DNA of 64,000 nucleotides from Emiliania huxleyi CCMP1516 (lineage: Eukaryota > Haptophyta > Isochrysidales > Noelaerhabdaceae). Made by a program: the position numbers and the translations under genes. Shown one piece after another: positions 11,161 through 20,989 of this stretch. Numbering within the stretch: position 1 is the stretch's first letter; every line of letters begins with the position of its first letter. The DNA is taken from the NCBI RefSeq assembly GCF_000372725.1, contig NW_005198244.1, positions 896,578 to 960,577 on the forward strand, in the 5' to 3' direction. A model generated the notes under the pieces. That model ran no database searches, had not been told where the DNA came from, and was given only the letters and a program-made list of their open reading frames with translations.

Positions 11161-13387
11161 CAGTCCACACAGCCCGGCGGGTTTGCCAGAGTGTGCAAAG
11201 TGCGTCCAGAATGGAGAGCTCATGTAAAACGAGCAACTCATATAGTTAAAAAGCCATCATTCTCAGGGGGATCGGGGGGGTGCGAGAGGGGGCGTGGGTC
11301 GGGCGCGCACCGGCCGGCTCCGGGAGATAGAAATTAAAGCGACCATCGAGGCTACCTCGTCTCGTGTCCTGTCTTTTGTGTCTGTGTCGCGTGACGAGTC
11401 TAGTGTGTCTAGCGTGTCTAGCGTGTTTTCTACCCGCTGCACAGGTCCGGCGCCGACTACCTCGACCGTCCCACCCACCTGGCACCGTGCAGAATGGCTC
11501 TGTGTCGGACCAAAGGCAGCCACAAGCGACAAGGCAGCCTGTCCCTCACAGTGTCCGCAACGCCGGTGGGGTCCCCTCGGATGAGGGGGCGGGGGCGGCA
11601 CAACCGTCTTTCACATTGCCCTCGACGACTGGCAGAGCCGGAGCCAACCGCACCAACCACCGCCCGACCAGCAGCCAGGAAACTACCCCGCTGAGAGATT
11701 GGTATCTCATGAATACTTGATTTTTCCACGCGATCGGATTTTTCCGCACCCTCGAAATTCGTTATTCGTAACAATCGCCTCGCCGCTCCACAATGCCTTT
11801 CTCCGTTGCCTCCAGCCGCGCGGCGCCATCGTCCTCGATCCAGTGCCGGCCTGTGACAAGCTTGGCAGCTCGCGGATCGACGATCGCCACGAGCTGCTGC
11901 CCGGCGACCGCCGCTCGCCTTCGACGACAGTCCTAACAATCGGCGGTGAGCGGCACCTCCTTGGCCCAGCAACGGTGTTATCACGTCTCAGCTGCTTCAT
12001 TGCCATGTCCAGTTATGGCGGAGACGCGCTGATAGCATTCCTGTGCACGCAGTTGGACCTGCACGGCCATCGGGTGCGTGGCGCAAAAAGACCTGTTTGC
12101 GCTGTCTTCGATATCAGCGGCTACATGCGCTGCTGCGCGTACCTGTGATGCACACATGTTGATCACATCCATATACCTCACTAACATACAGCTGGCGAGC
12201 CTTGCATTCCTCGTCTGGCCATGCTGTGCATCATCTCACCGTATGCAGCCGTATACGCCCACGGTGCTCACAGGGTCGGGCGTCACGGTGCTCGTGGCAA
12301 GCATCTCCGTCACTCTTGTGACTTGTGGGCTTGGTGGTGTTGCCTCCGGTGCTACTGCTGGCTAGGGTGCCAATGGCGCGACGGGAGGCGGCCATTGGCG
12401 CCACTACAGCAACGATTGTTAGGCCGTGGAAAAATCCGGAATTCGTGCTCGGTGTGGAGCAAGCAAGACCCCCCCCCCCCCTCGGCGCGCGCCCGACCTT
12501 CAAACGGCCGCCAGGAGCACCAAGAGGACTCCTCATATGGCTGCTCCCAAGTGGGCTTCGACCGGCCTCGGCTGGGGGGGCGGGTTGTCCCGGCTGCGGA
12601 CGCGTTCTGCAGCCCCCTGGGATGGGGACAGCACCCCAAAACTGCCCCTCGGCGGCATACAGCACTGCCAGCCAGCCTCTTCCTCCTCCTCAAGGGCTGT
12701 ACTATAGGCAGCCGGGCGGGCGCGCGCCGCGCGCGCCTCGGCGCGCGCACAGCTCGCAAAGTTCGAACGAGTACTGCCGCCCGGCCGCCTCAAGGCTGCC
12801 GGGCGGCAGTACTCGCCTCGCAAGGCGCGCACCGGCTGCTCTGGCTGCTGCGCCGGCGGCCGCTGCGCTGGCCGCTGCTGCGCCGGCTGGCGGGCGGTAC
12901 GGCCGCCGGCGGCCGCTGCACCCGCGCCTTCCCTCGCGGGCGCCGTCGCGCCGCGCGCGCCCAACTCTGTTGGTACACGGCACGCGTCGTCACTCAGCCG
13001 CGGAGAACAGGCGGTGCTGTGCGCGAAGCGCGCGTGATCTCGTACTTTCAAGGCTGGATCCGGCCATTCCAAGGGTATACCTTTGAGAATCCCCAGCGTC
13101 CCACCCTCCTAGTCACACTCTCAATATCTCGACTGGCCAACACGAAGTGCTGCGATCGGCGGTCGCCCATTTCTTTTTTCTTTTCTTTTTTTGGGTCCTG
13201 TGGGCACCCTAACAGAGTGCAGTCACTAACACTATCTCCGCATTCCAACGGTCCACCTCGCTGGAGTGGCCCTCGAGCATTGCCGTGGCGGAACTCGCTG
13301 CGCGGTGTGGGTGCCGGCGCAAGTCTGTGGCCGATTATCGGATCTATCAGGGACGAACGTACACACACACTTGCCATGTCATGAGCC
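11161..13387. other. Long intergenic region with GC-rich palindromes
   Basis: No reading frame here looks like a conserved protein. A GC-rich block at about 12700-12960 contains nested palindromes. The clearest pairs gagtactgccgcccggc (12769-12785) with its complement at 12798-12814, leaving a 12-base loop. A pyrimidine run lies at about 13166-13192. Confidence 0.5.
12769..12814. repeat. 17-bp perfect inverted repeat
   Basis: Arms 12769-12785 and 12798-12814 are exact reverse complements (gagtactgccgcccggc), with a 12-base loop, inside a longer CG-palindromic tract. Confidence 0.85.
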
Positions 13388-14847
13388 ATGAAAAGTGAAA
13401 ACGGCGGCATGCCACTCGCCGAGGGCCGCCGCGAGGTCGCCTTCTGTCTTCACGGCTTGCGTGCGGGAAAGGTGTGCTGCGCGAGCTCTTGCGGCACTTG
13501 CAGCAGCGGCTTGTCCGCGGAGACGAGCTTCTCGTTGAAGAAGTCTGCGACCAATTGCTCCGCGCACACCATTCTACATAGTGGGCGCATGTGTACCAAG
13601 GAGTGGGATGTCGGGTGCGTGGTGCCAGGCGTGGGCGAAGCGGCCGAGCAGCTCTGCTACTGGCTGCATGGGCGTCAACTCTGGGGGGGCACAGAGGTCG
13701 TGGGCGGTACTGCCTGCGCCACGCCAAACTCAAGCTGCATTGAGGCCGACATGCGACGGACAGCTGCGCTGCACCAGACGAGCGTTGAGGCGCTGCGGAT
13801 GAGGGTGATGCGCCTGTGCTTCTCCAGGTCGTCCAAGGGGCGGGCGAGCGTCGTGAAAGGCGTGATGGACCGTGGCTGCCACGCCTCCGACTTTGGCGCA
13901 ACCCCTGCCATATCCAGCCGAGGCCAAGTTCGCCCCTCGGTATGGCTTGCCGCCATCGTGCGCGATCAGAGCGACATGCTGCAGGAGTGGCTGCTGTGGC
14001 ACCTGCTCCTCGGCGTGTCACATGTGCTACTGTACGACAATGGATCCATGGATCAGAGGATGCTTCGCGGCGTGCTCAGTCCATTCACGGAGGCGGGCGC
14101 AGTAACGCTGGTATCGATGCCGGGGCACGGAAGACTGTAGCGTACGACGACGCCATTCTCAGGGCGCGCAGGAAAGCCAGTGCTCCGTTTGTGGCCTGCT
14201 GGGATGTCGACGAGCGCGTAGTGCCCCACGGCTGGGGCTGTCTGCCAGACATGCTCGCGCACTGCACGGCAGAGCGCAAGTGCGGCGGGATGCGACTGAA
14301 CACACGAGTCACGACAGGTACGGCAGTCGAGCTGAAAAGTCCCCCCAAAAGAGTGTCGCATACTCTGCTGCAGCAGCTTCACTACAACGTGGGCAGCTTT
14401 CGCCACCCCATGGCCCGGAGCGTCGTCAAGACGATCGTGCGCCCGACGACGCACGGCACCTGGAAAACGCCTCATTCCACTTTTCCGCAAAGGGGCTGGT
14501 GCCATCTCGACGAGCTGCTCAAATGCCCGTCCAGCCCCAGTATGCCCTTTATGCGCAGTCCGCAGACGGCACAGCTCGGCTTCATCCTGCACCAGCAGTG
14601 CCGCACGCTGCTCGACTGGGTCGTCAAGAAGTCGCTCACGGGGCGAGTCGATACCAGCAGAGGCAATACCTGCCAAACATGCTTTGCCTCCCTCGAAGAT
14701 ATATACGAAGAGTACAAGGCATCGTGCGGCCTGAACTTTCCGGCAGACAAGCCGAGCGTCTTCGATGACCGCATGGCGCGCACCTTCATGCCTGCAGTTG
14801 ATGGCCGCCTTTTGAAGGTGATGAAAGCGCTTCACTCTGAAATTTGA
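13388..14847 (+). CDS. GT92/DUF23-family glycosyltransferase (one frame break)
   Basis: GT92 enzymes are Golgi/ER type II membrane glycosyltransferases, mostly galactosyltransferases. The start is ATG 13388. The N-terminal 170 residues are poorly conserved. The catalytic part begins AAIVRDQSDMLQEWLLWHLL, then GVSHVLLYDNGSMD (the family's D-N-x-S-x-D nucleotide-sugar site) and VTLVSMPGHGR. It continues in another frame as KTVAYDDAILRARRK, FVACWDVDERVVPHG (DxDE-type acceptor site), CGGMRLNTRV, VKTIVRPTTHGTW and a C-terminal DDRMARTFMPAVDG, stopping at 14847. The frame change is at about 14133-14140, and the flanking residues join as GHGR-KTVAYDD as expected for the family. A single missing base explains it better than an intron. 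It is therefore either a sequencing error or a recently broken gene. Confidence 0.75.
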
Positions 14848-15358
14848 ATGAATTGAGAAGAGAGAACAATGAGGAGACGTGAAGAGGTGAGGACATGATT
14901 GATTAGATTAGAATTAAGCAGGAAGTAAGAGAACGTACTATCTCCTGGTATATCTCTCTCCCGGTATCCCGCTGTATCTCCCGCCGTATGCGTATCCCCC
15001 GTAAAGCCGTATGCGTATCCCCTGCCGTAGGTATCCCGCCGCGGATATCGCGAAAGATTCTGGCCACACCAGCGATAGCAACAGCCAACAGCAACACCAG
15101 CATCCCCCAGCGCCCAGGTTCCAGCAAGAGCCAAGACCAAGATCCAAAAGTCCACGAGAGACAAGAGTGTTTTTATGTGCGGTGTTTGAAACAACGATGG
15201 CGCTTCCTCGATGCACGATGGGCGCGCGGTGCGAGGGAGCACAGGCTTGCGAGTTGTCAGTTGAGCGTATTCGATAGCACAACTCGCTCGCATCATCTGA
15301 CACGAAAAATGGCGGCGGGACACTCTCCACGTCACACCTCGAGGCCTCGCGTGCCCCG
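14848..15358. other. Intergenic, with short direct repeats
   Basis: About 14940-15045 holds loose repeats of gccgtatgcgtatcccc and related gtatcccgc strings. The rest shows no gene. It lies between the glycosyltransferase stop and the carboxypeptidase stop (convergent genes). Confidence 0.45.
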
Positions 15359-17665
15359 CTACCGGCGCCGTCCCCGCTTGCCCACGTAGTCCGGCCCGGC
15401 CGCCGCCGCCACCCACTTGTCGAGGAAGCCGTCAAACTCGGGGCCGCCCATTGCGGCGAGGGCGGCGTCGCTCGGCACCGGCGGCGCAAAGGTCGAGTTC
15501 TCGACGACATGCCGCAGCAGGGTCAGGGCGGCGCGCGGGCGGAAGGTGGGGACCATGTGGCCAGAGCCGTGCACCGTGGCGAAGGAGAGGCCGTGCTCGT
15601 AGTCGGTCACCTGCCCGCCGAACTGCGCGCCCGCGCCAGCCGAGGCGAGGAGGCCCCCGAAGAGGACGTCCTTCCGCGCGAGCAGCTCGGGCGGCGCGGC
15701 GGTCATGTTGTAGAACCACGGCCGGGTCGGCTGCACCTCCTTGAAGCCGACGCGCAGGAGCGCCTCGCGCGTCCCCTCGTATGAGACGCACGGGTCCGTG
15801 TCGCCTGGGGGGGGGGGGTCCCGCCTGAGCCGCTGGCGGGGCAAGGGCGGGCCAGCCGGCGGCGGCGGACGAGCGGGCGGGCTAGCGGACGAGGGGGGCG
15901 GCGCGCCGTTGAAGACGACGATCCGCCCGGGCAGCGCGGGGGCGAGGCGTCGGTAAAAATCGACCATCGAGTCGGTGCCGGGCGGTGCGCGAACGTTGCA
16001 GGCCGCGTAGGAGGAGCTGTAGCTCCATCCCGGCGCGGGGCCGGGCCAGGCGGAGGGGGCGCCTGCCACGTGCAGCGCCTTGCGCACGGGCTGCGAGTTG
16101 AGGTAGGCCGCAGTGCGGTAGTTCCACGTGCCTGCGGGTGGGGGGGGGGGGGGGGGGGGGGCCTCGCGTCACGCGCACCGCCTCGCGGTGGGCTGCGGCG
16201 CGCCGGCTCCGCGCGCCCGGCAGGTCGAAGCGGTACGGCCCGGCGGGCGCGTAGAGGGAGAGCTCGTTGATATACTGCTTGTCCCACGACTGGGAGATGC
16301 CTCTGCTCGCCGCGAGGAGGTACTTGCGGTGCGCCGCCGTGCAGGCGGCGGACTTGTTTGGGAGGCCGCCCAGAGGGAGAAGGGGCCGCGAGGCAGCCTC
16401 CCCTCCCGCGGCCGGCAGCTGCGCCTCGAGCCTGCCGGCCAGAGCAGCCGCGGGCGTGTCAGGGACGCGTCCTGGGCAGGGCCACCACTCCCGCGCCTCG
16501 ACGCGTTTCGCCTGCCGTCCGCCGCCACGCGCCACTGCCCCGCCGTCAGGTGCGAGGGCGGCGGCTCGTAGCCGCACGAGGCGGTGAGGAGGTGGTACTC
16601 GGCCTCGGGCACGAGGCCGTGCTTGTGCGCGTACCTGCGGAGGGGACGTGCGGAGAGGACGGTGCGGAGGGAGGTGCGGAGGGGACGTGCGGAGAGGTGG
16701 CGAGGGCACGTGCGGGCAGCTCATCTCGCACCAGAGAAACCCAATCGACCCTGACCCCTGACCCCTAACACCCCTCACCAGAGCATGTCCATCGACTGGC
16801 CCTGCTATCCCTGGACCCGTGGCCCCTGGCCCTCTCACCAGAGCATGTCCATCGACTGGCCCTGCTATCCCTGGCCCCGTGGCCCCTGGCCCGCTCACCA
16901 GAGCATGTCCATCGACTGGCCCTGCTATCCCTGGCCCCGTGGCCCCTGGCCCCCTCACCAGAGCATGTCCATCGACTGGCCCTGCTATCCCTGGACCCGT
17001 AGCCCCTGGCCCCCTCACCAGAGCATGTCCATCGACTGGCGCTGCGCCGCGTTGTCCGTGCACGGGTCTCCGACCGCCATGCCGACGAGGCGGATGCGCT
17101 GCCCGCCGCGCGGGTTGGACACAATCTCGGCCGCGAGCGTCGGGCAGTACACGCCCGCGTAGCTCTCGCCTGTGATGTAAAAGTCGTTGGCGGCCAGCTC
17201 CGGGAACTTTTTGGCCGAGAAGAAGTCCTGCAGCCCCGCGTGCGCCGCCCTGGCGGTCGAGACGTCGGTGTTGGAGCAGCTGCCGCCCGCCTTCATCGCC
17301 GCGCAGTAGGAGAAGCCGACCCCGGCCGGCGACTCGAGCGCCACCAGGTTGACGAGCGTCGTCCACGCGTACGGGTTCCGCATCAGCTTGCCGTTCCGGT
17401 CGATGATGAGCGGCCCCTGCTCCTGCAGCATGCCGAGCAGGCTGCTGGAGCCGGGGCCGCCGTTGAGCCAAAGCACGACGGGCCGCTTGGCCCAGTCCGC
17501 AGTCTCGGCGGCAGCGAACCAGTAGTGCAGCTTCGTGCCCGGCTCCGCGGCGCCGGCGTCGAGGTAGCCAGAGAACTGAGGCGAGGGCGGCTCGCCATAA
17601 CCTGGCAAGCTCGCGACGCGGTCCTGCTCGGGCGCGGAGAGCGCAGCGAGCAGCGCGGTGAGCAT
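15359..17665 (-). CDS. Serine carboxypeptidase (peptidase family S10, cathepsin A-like)
   Basis: Secretory or vacuolar acid peptidase removing C-terminal residues. The start is ATG at 17665 (MLTALLAALSAPEQDRVASL), a short hydrophobic leader followed by the family's DRV-x-x-LPG opening. Exon 1 shows the oxyanion-hole region VVLWLNGGPGSSSLLG, ESPAGVGFSYC, and the nucleophile in YITGESYAGVYCP, then GMAVGDPCTD, ending at 17019. Exon 2 starts at 16634 (YAHKHGLVPEAEYHLL). Later exons give CTAAHRKYLLAASRG, a middle exon (RKALHVAGAPSAW, SYAACN), catalytic Asp in GDTDPCVSYEGT and catalytic His in VHGSGHMVPTFRP, with the stop at 15359. All three catalytic residues are present. Introns are short except the first (16635-17018), which is a repeat array carrying extra copies of the exon end. 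A poly-G tract lies in an intron near 16141. Confidence 0.88.
16774..17040 (-). repeat. 60-bp tandem repeat duplicating an exon end and 5' splice site
   Basis: Five copies of ctcaccagagcatgtccatc plus gactggc start at 16774, 16834, 16894, 16954 and 17014, exactly 60 bases apart and nearly identical. The 17014 copy is the true end of carboxypeptidase exon 1 (..QSMDMLW) with its gtgagg donor. The other four lie inside the intron and each repeats the exon end, the donor, and an atagcag acceptor-like string. Confidence 0.95.
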
Positions 17666-18300
17666 GCTGGTCTCGGATGAGAAGAGTGGCGCAGGAGCGA
17701 GTTCGCGCCTGTGCACCTGCCCCACGGCTTTAGCAAGAAACTCAACCACGCAGAGATTTTATCTCTCGGCTGCGTTGATACGAAGAGGCAGACTCCCCAG
17801 GGTGGGCGACGGCTAGCGCATCACACCCTCCTCTCCTTAAAATCCCTGTGTGGTGGCGGCGTGCCGTTCTCCCATCCCTCCCTTGGGTTGCGTGTTTTCT
17901 TTCTTTCTTTTCGGCTGCGTTGGCTCGCCAAAGTCTTGTTGTTCTCGATGGCGCTGACGTGTGTTTTCGTAGAGAAGCAGAAGGAAACACGGCACGTCGT
18001 CCGGGTTCGGTCGAGCGTGCGGGCCGCCGGGCGGTTAGGGCGGGGCCAGGCGCCAGGCAGGCTTGCAAGAGGTTGGCCTTTATACGTTATTCTTCCGATT
18101 CTATATTCTTTTTCGAAGCGATTTTCAGCGATTTTCAGCGGGAATATAAAGAATATTTGAGAATATAGGCCCTGTTTGGGACAAGAATACGGAAAGAATA
18201 CGGAAAAAGAATATAGATAGTACTGGGCGAGAAAAACGTATAAAGGCCAAGCAAGAGGGCGAGAGCTAGTGCGAGAGTTACACACGACACACACGACACG
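17666..18300. other. Upstream region of the carboxypeptidase gene
   Basis: Contains the recurrent upstream block at 17868-17912 (minus orientation), about 203 bases before the ATG. About 18060-18250 is AT-richer with repeated gaatata/ttttcagcg strings. No gene supported. Confidence 0.5.
17868..17912 (-). promoter_or_regulatory. Recurrent upstream block, copy 2 (carboxypeptidase side)
   Basis: On the minus strand: aaaagaaagaaagaaaacac, gcaacccaagggagggatgg, gagaac. It is more diverged than the ORC3 copy but has the same order and orientation relative to its gene. Confidence 0.45.
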
Positions 18301-18522
<222 letters not shown>

Positions 18523-18889
18523 GCTCCCCTCAGCTCCCGCGCGGGCAGGGAGACGCGAGCCCGACGGAGTCCGGTGGCGGGGGCCCACGCAGCCAGCCCC
18601 TGCGTTGCAAAGGTTGGTGCTGAGCCGCCGCCGCCGCCGCTCGCTCTCGAAAAGCGTCGCGCTGCTGCCCGTTCCCGGAGCGACGAGCGCGAGTTTGGTG
18701 GCCAGGGCCTCGCCTGAAGGGGGGGCGGGGCAGGGGGGAGAAGTGAGGACGTCAGCGAGCGGGTGGGGCTGCCGGGAAGGTGGTGGGTGGGGGTGGATGC
18801 ACCTCAAACACGAGTCTCGCGAGGTACCCGCATCCCGACGCAAAACCGCGCTTTCGGGTGTTGTGTTTTCGCGGCCTTCGCCGAGCGCA

Positions 18890-19357
18890 GGGTTCCGGCT
18901 CCTAGTCAGATAGGGGGTCTGTTCCCACTGGCTGGCCCCTATGCAATAGGTAGGTAGGTCCGGTTTTGACCGCCCCAGAGGGCCCCGCAATAGGTAGGTA
19001 GGTGGCGGTGGTGTGGGGGGGTGGGGGGGTGGGGGAAAAAAACCCGCTTCGCTTGCGCGGGAGACGGGCGCGTTGCCGCGAACGGGGCCATGCCAGACGT
19101 GTCGCCTGCGGCTGGGACGCCAGCCGAGACGGGTGCGGCGGCGGCGCCCGCGGTGGCGGCGCCCGGGACGGCAGCGCCGGCGAACGCGCCCGGGACGGGT
19201 TCCAACGGGTATTTTTCGCTTCGCTGCGCGGCCCCGCAATAGGTAGGTAGGTGGGGCACGGAGCCTGGCGGTTGGCGCCCGCAATAGGTAGGTAGGTAGG
19301 GCGTTTTGGCGCGACTCAGTGGCAACAGACCCCCTATCTGGCTAGGAGCCGGAACCC
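18890..19357. mobile_element. Non-autonomous inverted-repeat element (468 bp)
   Basis: About 41-bp terminal inverted repeats begin gggttccggctcctag and continue cagatagggggtctgtt. The right end at 19317-19357 is the reverse complement with about two mismatches. Inside are four copies of caataggtaggtaggt (near 18945, 18989, 19237, 19281). No transposase frame is present. No convincing target-site duplication was found, so the superfamily is undetermined. Confidence 0.75.
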
Positions 19358-19436
19358 AGGCGCGGGATAGGGCACATGCGGTAAATTTCTTTTTACTCGC
19401 GCCCCCGCCCGCGCCGAGCCAAAGGAGCTCCGCGGA

Positions 19437-19506
19437 GCCGCCAGGCGCCCGCCCCGGCGGTGAACGAGCGGAGCGAAGTGAACCGCCGGGGCGGGCGCCT
19501 GGCGGC
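19437..19506. repeat. 25-bp perfect inverted repeat
   Basis: Arms 19437-19461 and 19482-19506 are exact complements (gccgccaggcgcccgccccg + gcggt), with a 20-base purine-rich loop. The GC-only stem would be a very strong hairpin. Confidence 0.9.
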
Positions 19507-19521
19507 GCCGCTGCGCAAAAA

Positions 19522-20299
19522 TTAGTTTATTGTGGTGTGGACGCGCGCACGAGGAAGTGTGCAGACATGTCCCATCGGAGCGAGGAGCGTCGCTGGCGTG
19601 ATGAGCAACGCGGACGCGAAGAGTGGCGATGGCAGGGCGAGCGACGGCGGTTGCGATCGCGCGATGAGCCGCGGCGGGATGAGCTGCGACGGCGCGATGA
19701 GCGTTGGCAAGGCGAGCAATGGCCGCACCATGACGGGCGGCATGATGAGTGGCGCGGCTACAACGACTCTTGGTGCAGTGGTCGCGAGCAGCGATACGAC
19801 GAGCCTTTGCGCGGCGAGCAATGGCCGCACCATGACGGGCGGCGAGACGAGCGGCGCGGCTGCAACGACTCTTGGTGCAGAGGTCGCGAGCAGCGATGGC
19901 ACGCTGAGCCACAATGGCCCATTGAGCAATGGCGCGACGAGCCATGGCGAGGCGAGCAACGGCCGCATCATGACAGGCGGCATGACGAGCGGCGCGGCTA
20001 CGACGATCGGGGCAGCGGCGCCGCTGGGCGGTGAGCATCTGGCGGCGCGAGAGCGCGCGGCTGGCGCCCGCGACGCCCAGGCAGCCCGCAGCGGCGCCGA
20101 TGAGCGCCGACTGCTTGAGGATCGGCCCCCGCGCCTCTGCAAGTGCCGCCGTCCGCGGCGCCTGCCGGACCCGGTCGGCCAAGACCTGCTCGGCGTGGCG
20201 CCGGGCGACGTCGAGCCGCTCCTCGTGCGACAGGCCGCTCTCGTCGAACGCCGTCGACCGGTCGCCGATGCGGCGCAGGGAACGTGACTCGGCGCTCAT
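19522..20299 (-). CDS. Hypothetical small protein with one membrane-like segment, repeat-rich 3' end (tentative)
   Basis: ATG at 20299 opens a frame that looks protein-like for about 90 residues: MSAESRSLRRIGDRSTAFDE, SHEERLDVARRHAEQVLADR, then a short hydrophobic glycine-rich segment ALIGAAAGCLGVAGASRAL. Downstream it enters the repeats at about 19700-20030, where all minus frames stay open, one of them hydrophobic with PLVMPPVMMRPLLA-type modules. An intron could join them. Family unknown. Of the two opposing candidates I favour this one for its N-terminal part. Confidence 0.35.
19567..20034 (+). CDS. Hypothetical Arg/Asp/Glu-rich repeat protein (tentative)
   Basis: ATG 19567 opens a 155-residue frame, MSHRSEERRWRDEQRGREEW, with repeated modules such as GEQWPHHDGRHDEWRGY. 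The charged Arg/Glu/Asp/Gly/Trp composition resembles low-complexity RNA-binding tails. The same DNA is open on the minus strand inside another candidate gene, so at most one is likely to be real. No family recognised. Confidence 0.25.
   Translation: MSHRSEERRWRDEQRGREEWRWQGERRRLRSRDEPRRDELRRRDERWQGEQWPHHDGRHDEWRGYNDSWCSGREQRYDEPLRGEQWPHHDGRRDERRGCNDSWCRGREQRWHAEPQWPIEQWRDEPWRGEQRPHHDRRHDERRGYDDRGSGAAGR
19695..20030. repeat. Coding-like tandem repeat, about 110-bp modules
   Basis: Modules containing gcgagcaatggccgcaccat, gacgggcggc and gcggctacaacgactcttgg recur near 19715, 19820 and, diverged, 19955. Frames stay open on both strands across the array. Confidence 0.7.
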
Positions 20300-20671
20300 G
20301 GCAGCTGTGGCAGCCTCTCGGCTGGCGCCTTGGCAGCTAGGGCGCGCGTTCCCGAAATTTTCGCGATAGAAAGAAATATTCCGCGCGAGGCACTCTCAGA
20401 GTAAGGGCGCAGCGGGGGCTGACAATACATGTAGCATGTGCATGTCCATGTCCATGTGCCAGGGTAAATTTCAAAACAACAAACTCTCCCCGGGTCTAAG
20501 ATTACAAAAAATACAGAACAAGAAGATTCTCTCTCTCTCTCACGCGCGGCGCGCGCGGCGCGCGCGCGAGAAAGAGAGAGAACTCCGTTCCTACCCACAA
20601 GCGAGCGCTAGTGAACGCCCGGTCCCTCCGTCCGTGCGCGTGTGTGACGAGGGAGCTAGCTCGCCGGCGCT
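20300..20671. other. Intergenic with GC/GA palindrome
   Basis: Includes catgtccatg-type short repeats (about 20432-20456) and an imperfect 21-bp inverted repeat (ttctctctctctctcacgcgc at 20525-20545 against 20560-20580). No gene seen. Confidence 0.5.
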
Positions 20672-20926
20672 GATCTCTAGGCCTCGACTCGGACCGCGAC
20701 GTTGAGCCGCCGTCTCTAGCCTACTACCCCATGCTCGATCTCTAGGCCTCGACTCGGACCGCGACGTTGAGCCGCCGTCTCTAGTCTACTACCCCATGCT
20801 CGATCTCTAGGCCTCGACTCGGACCGCGACGTTGAGCCGCCGTCTCTAGTCTACTACCCCATGCTCGATCTCTAGGCCTCGACTCGGACCGCGACGTTGA
20901 GCCGCCGTCTCTAGTCTACTACCCCA
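20672..20926. repeat. 65-bp satellite, four copies
   Basis: Unit starts gatctctaggcctcgactcg and ends ctactaccccatgctc. Starts lie at 20672, 20737, 20802 and 20867, exactly 65 bases apart and almost identical, so the array is young. It ends just before the patatin gene's 3' end. Confidence 0.95.
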
Positions 20927-20989
20927 GGTGGGGTTCTCGGTGCCCCACACTGATCATGATGGAAGATATGCCGATCTTCCCAGGGGGCT

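Noticed and set aside
11131-11230. A second tRNA gene next to tRNA-Ser
   Set aside because: Only a T-arm-like hairpin is present. No acceptor or anticodon stem can be paired with it.
16774-17162. Plus-strand repeat proteins (SMSIDWPCYPW-type)
   Set aside because: Translations of the 60-bp array, which is antisense to the carboxypeptidase exon end and intron.
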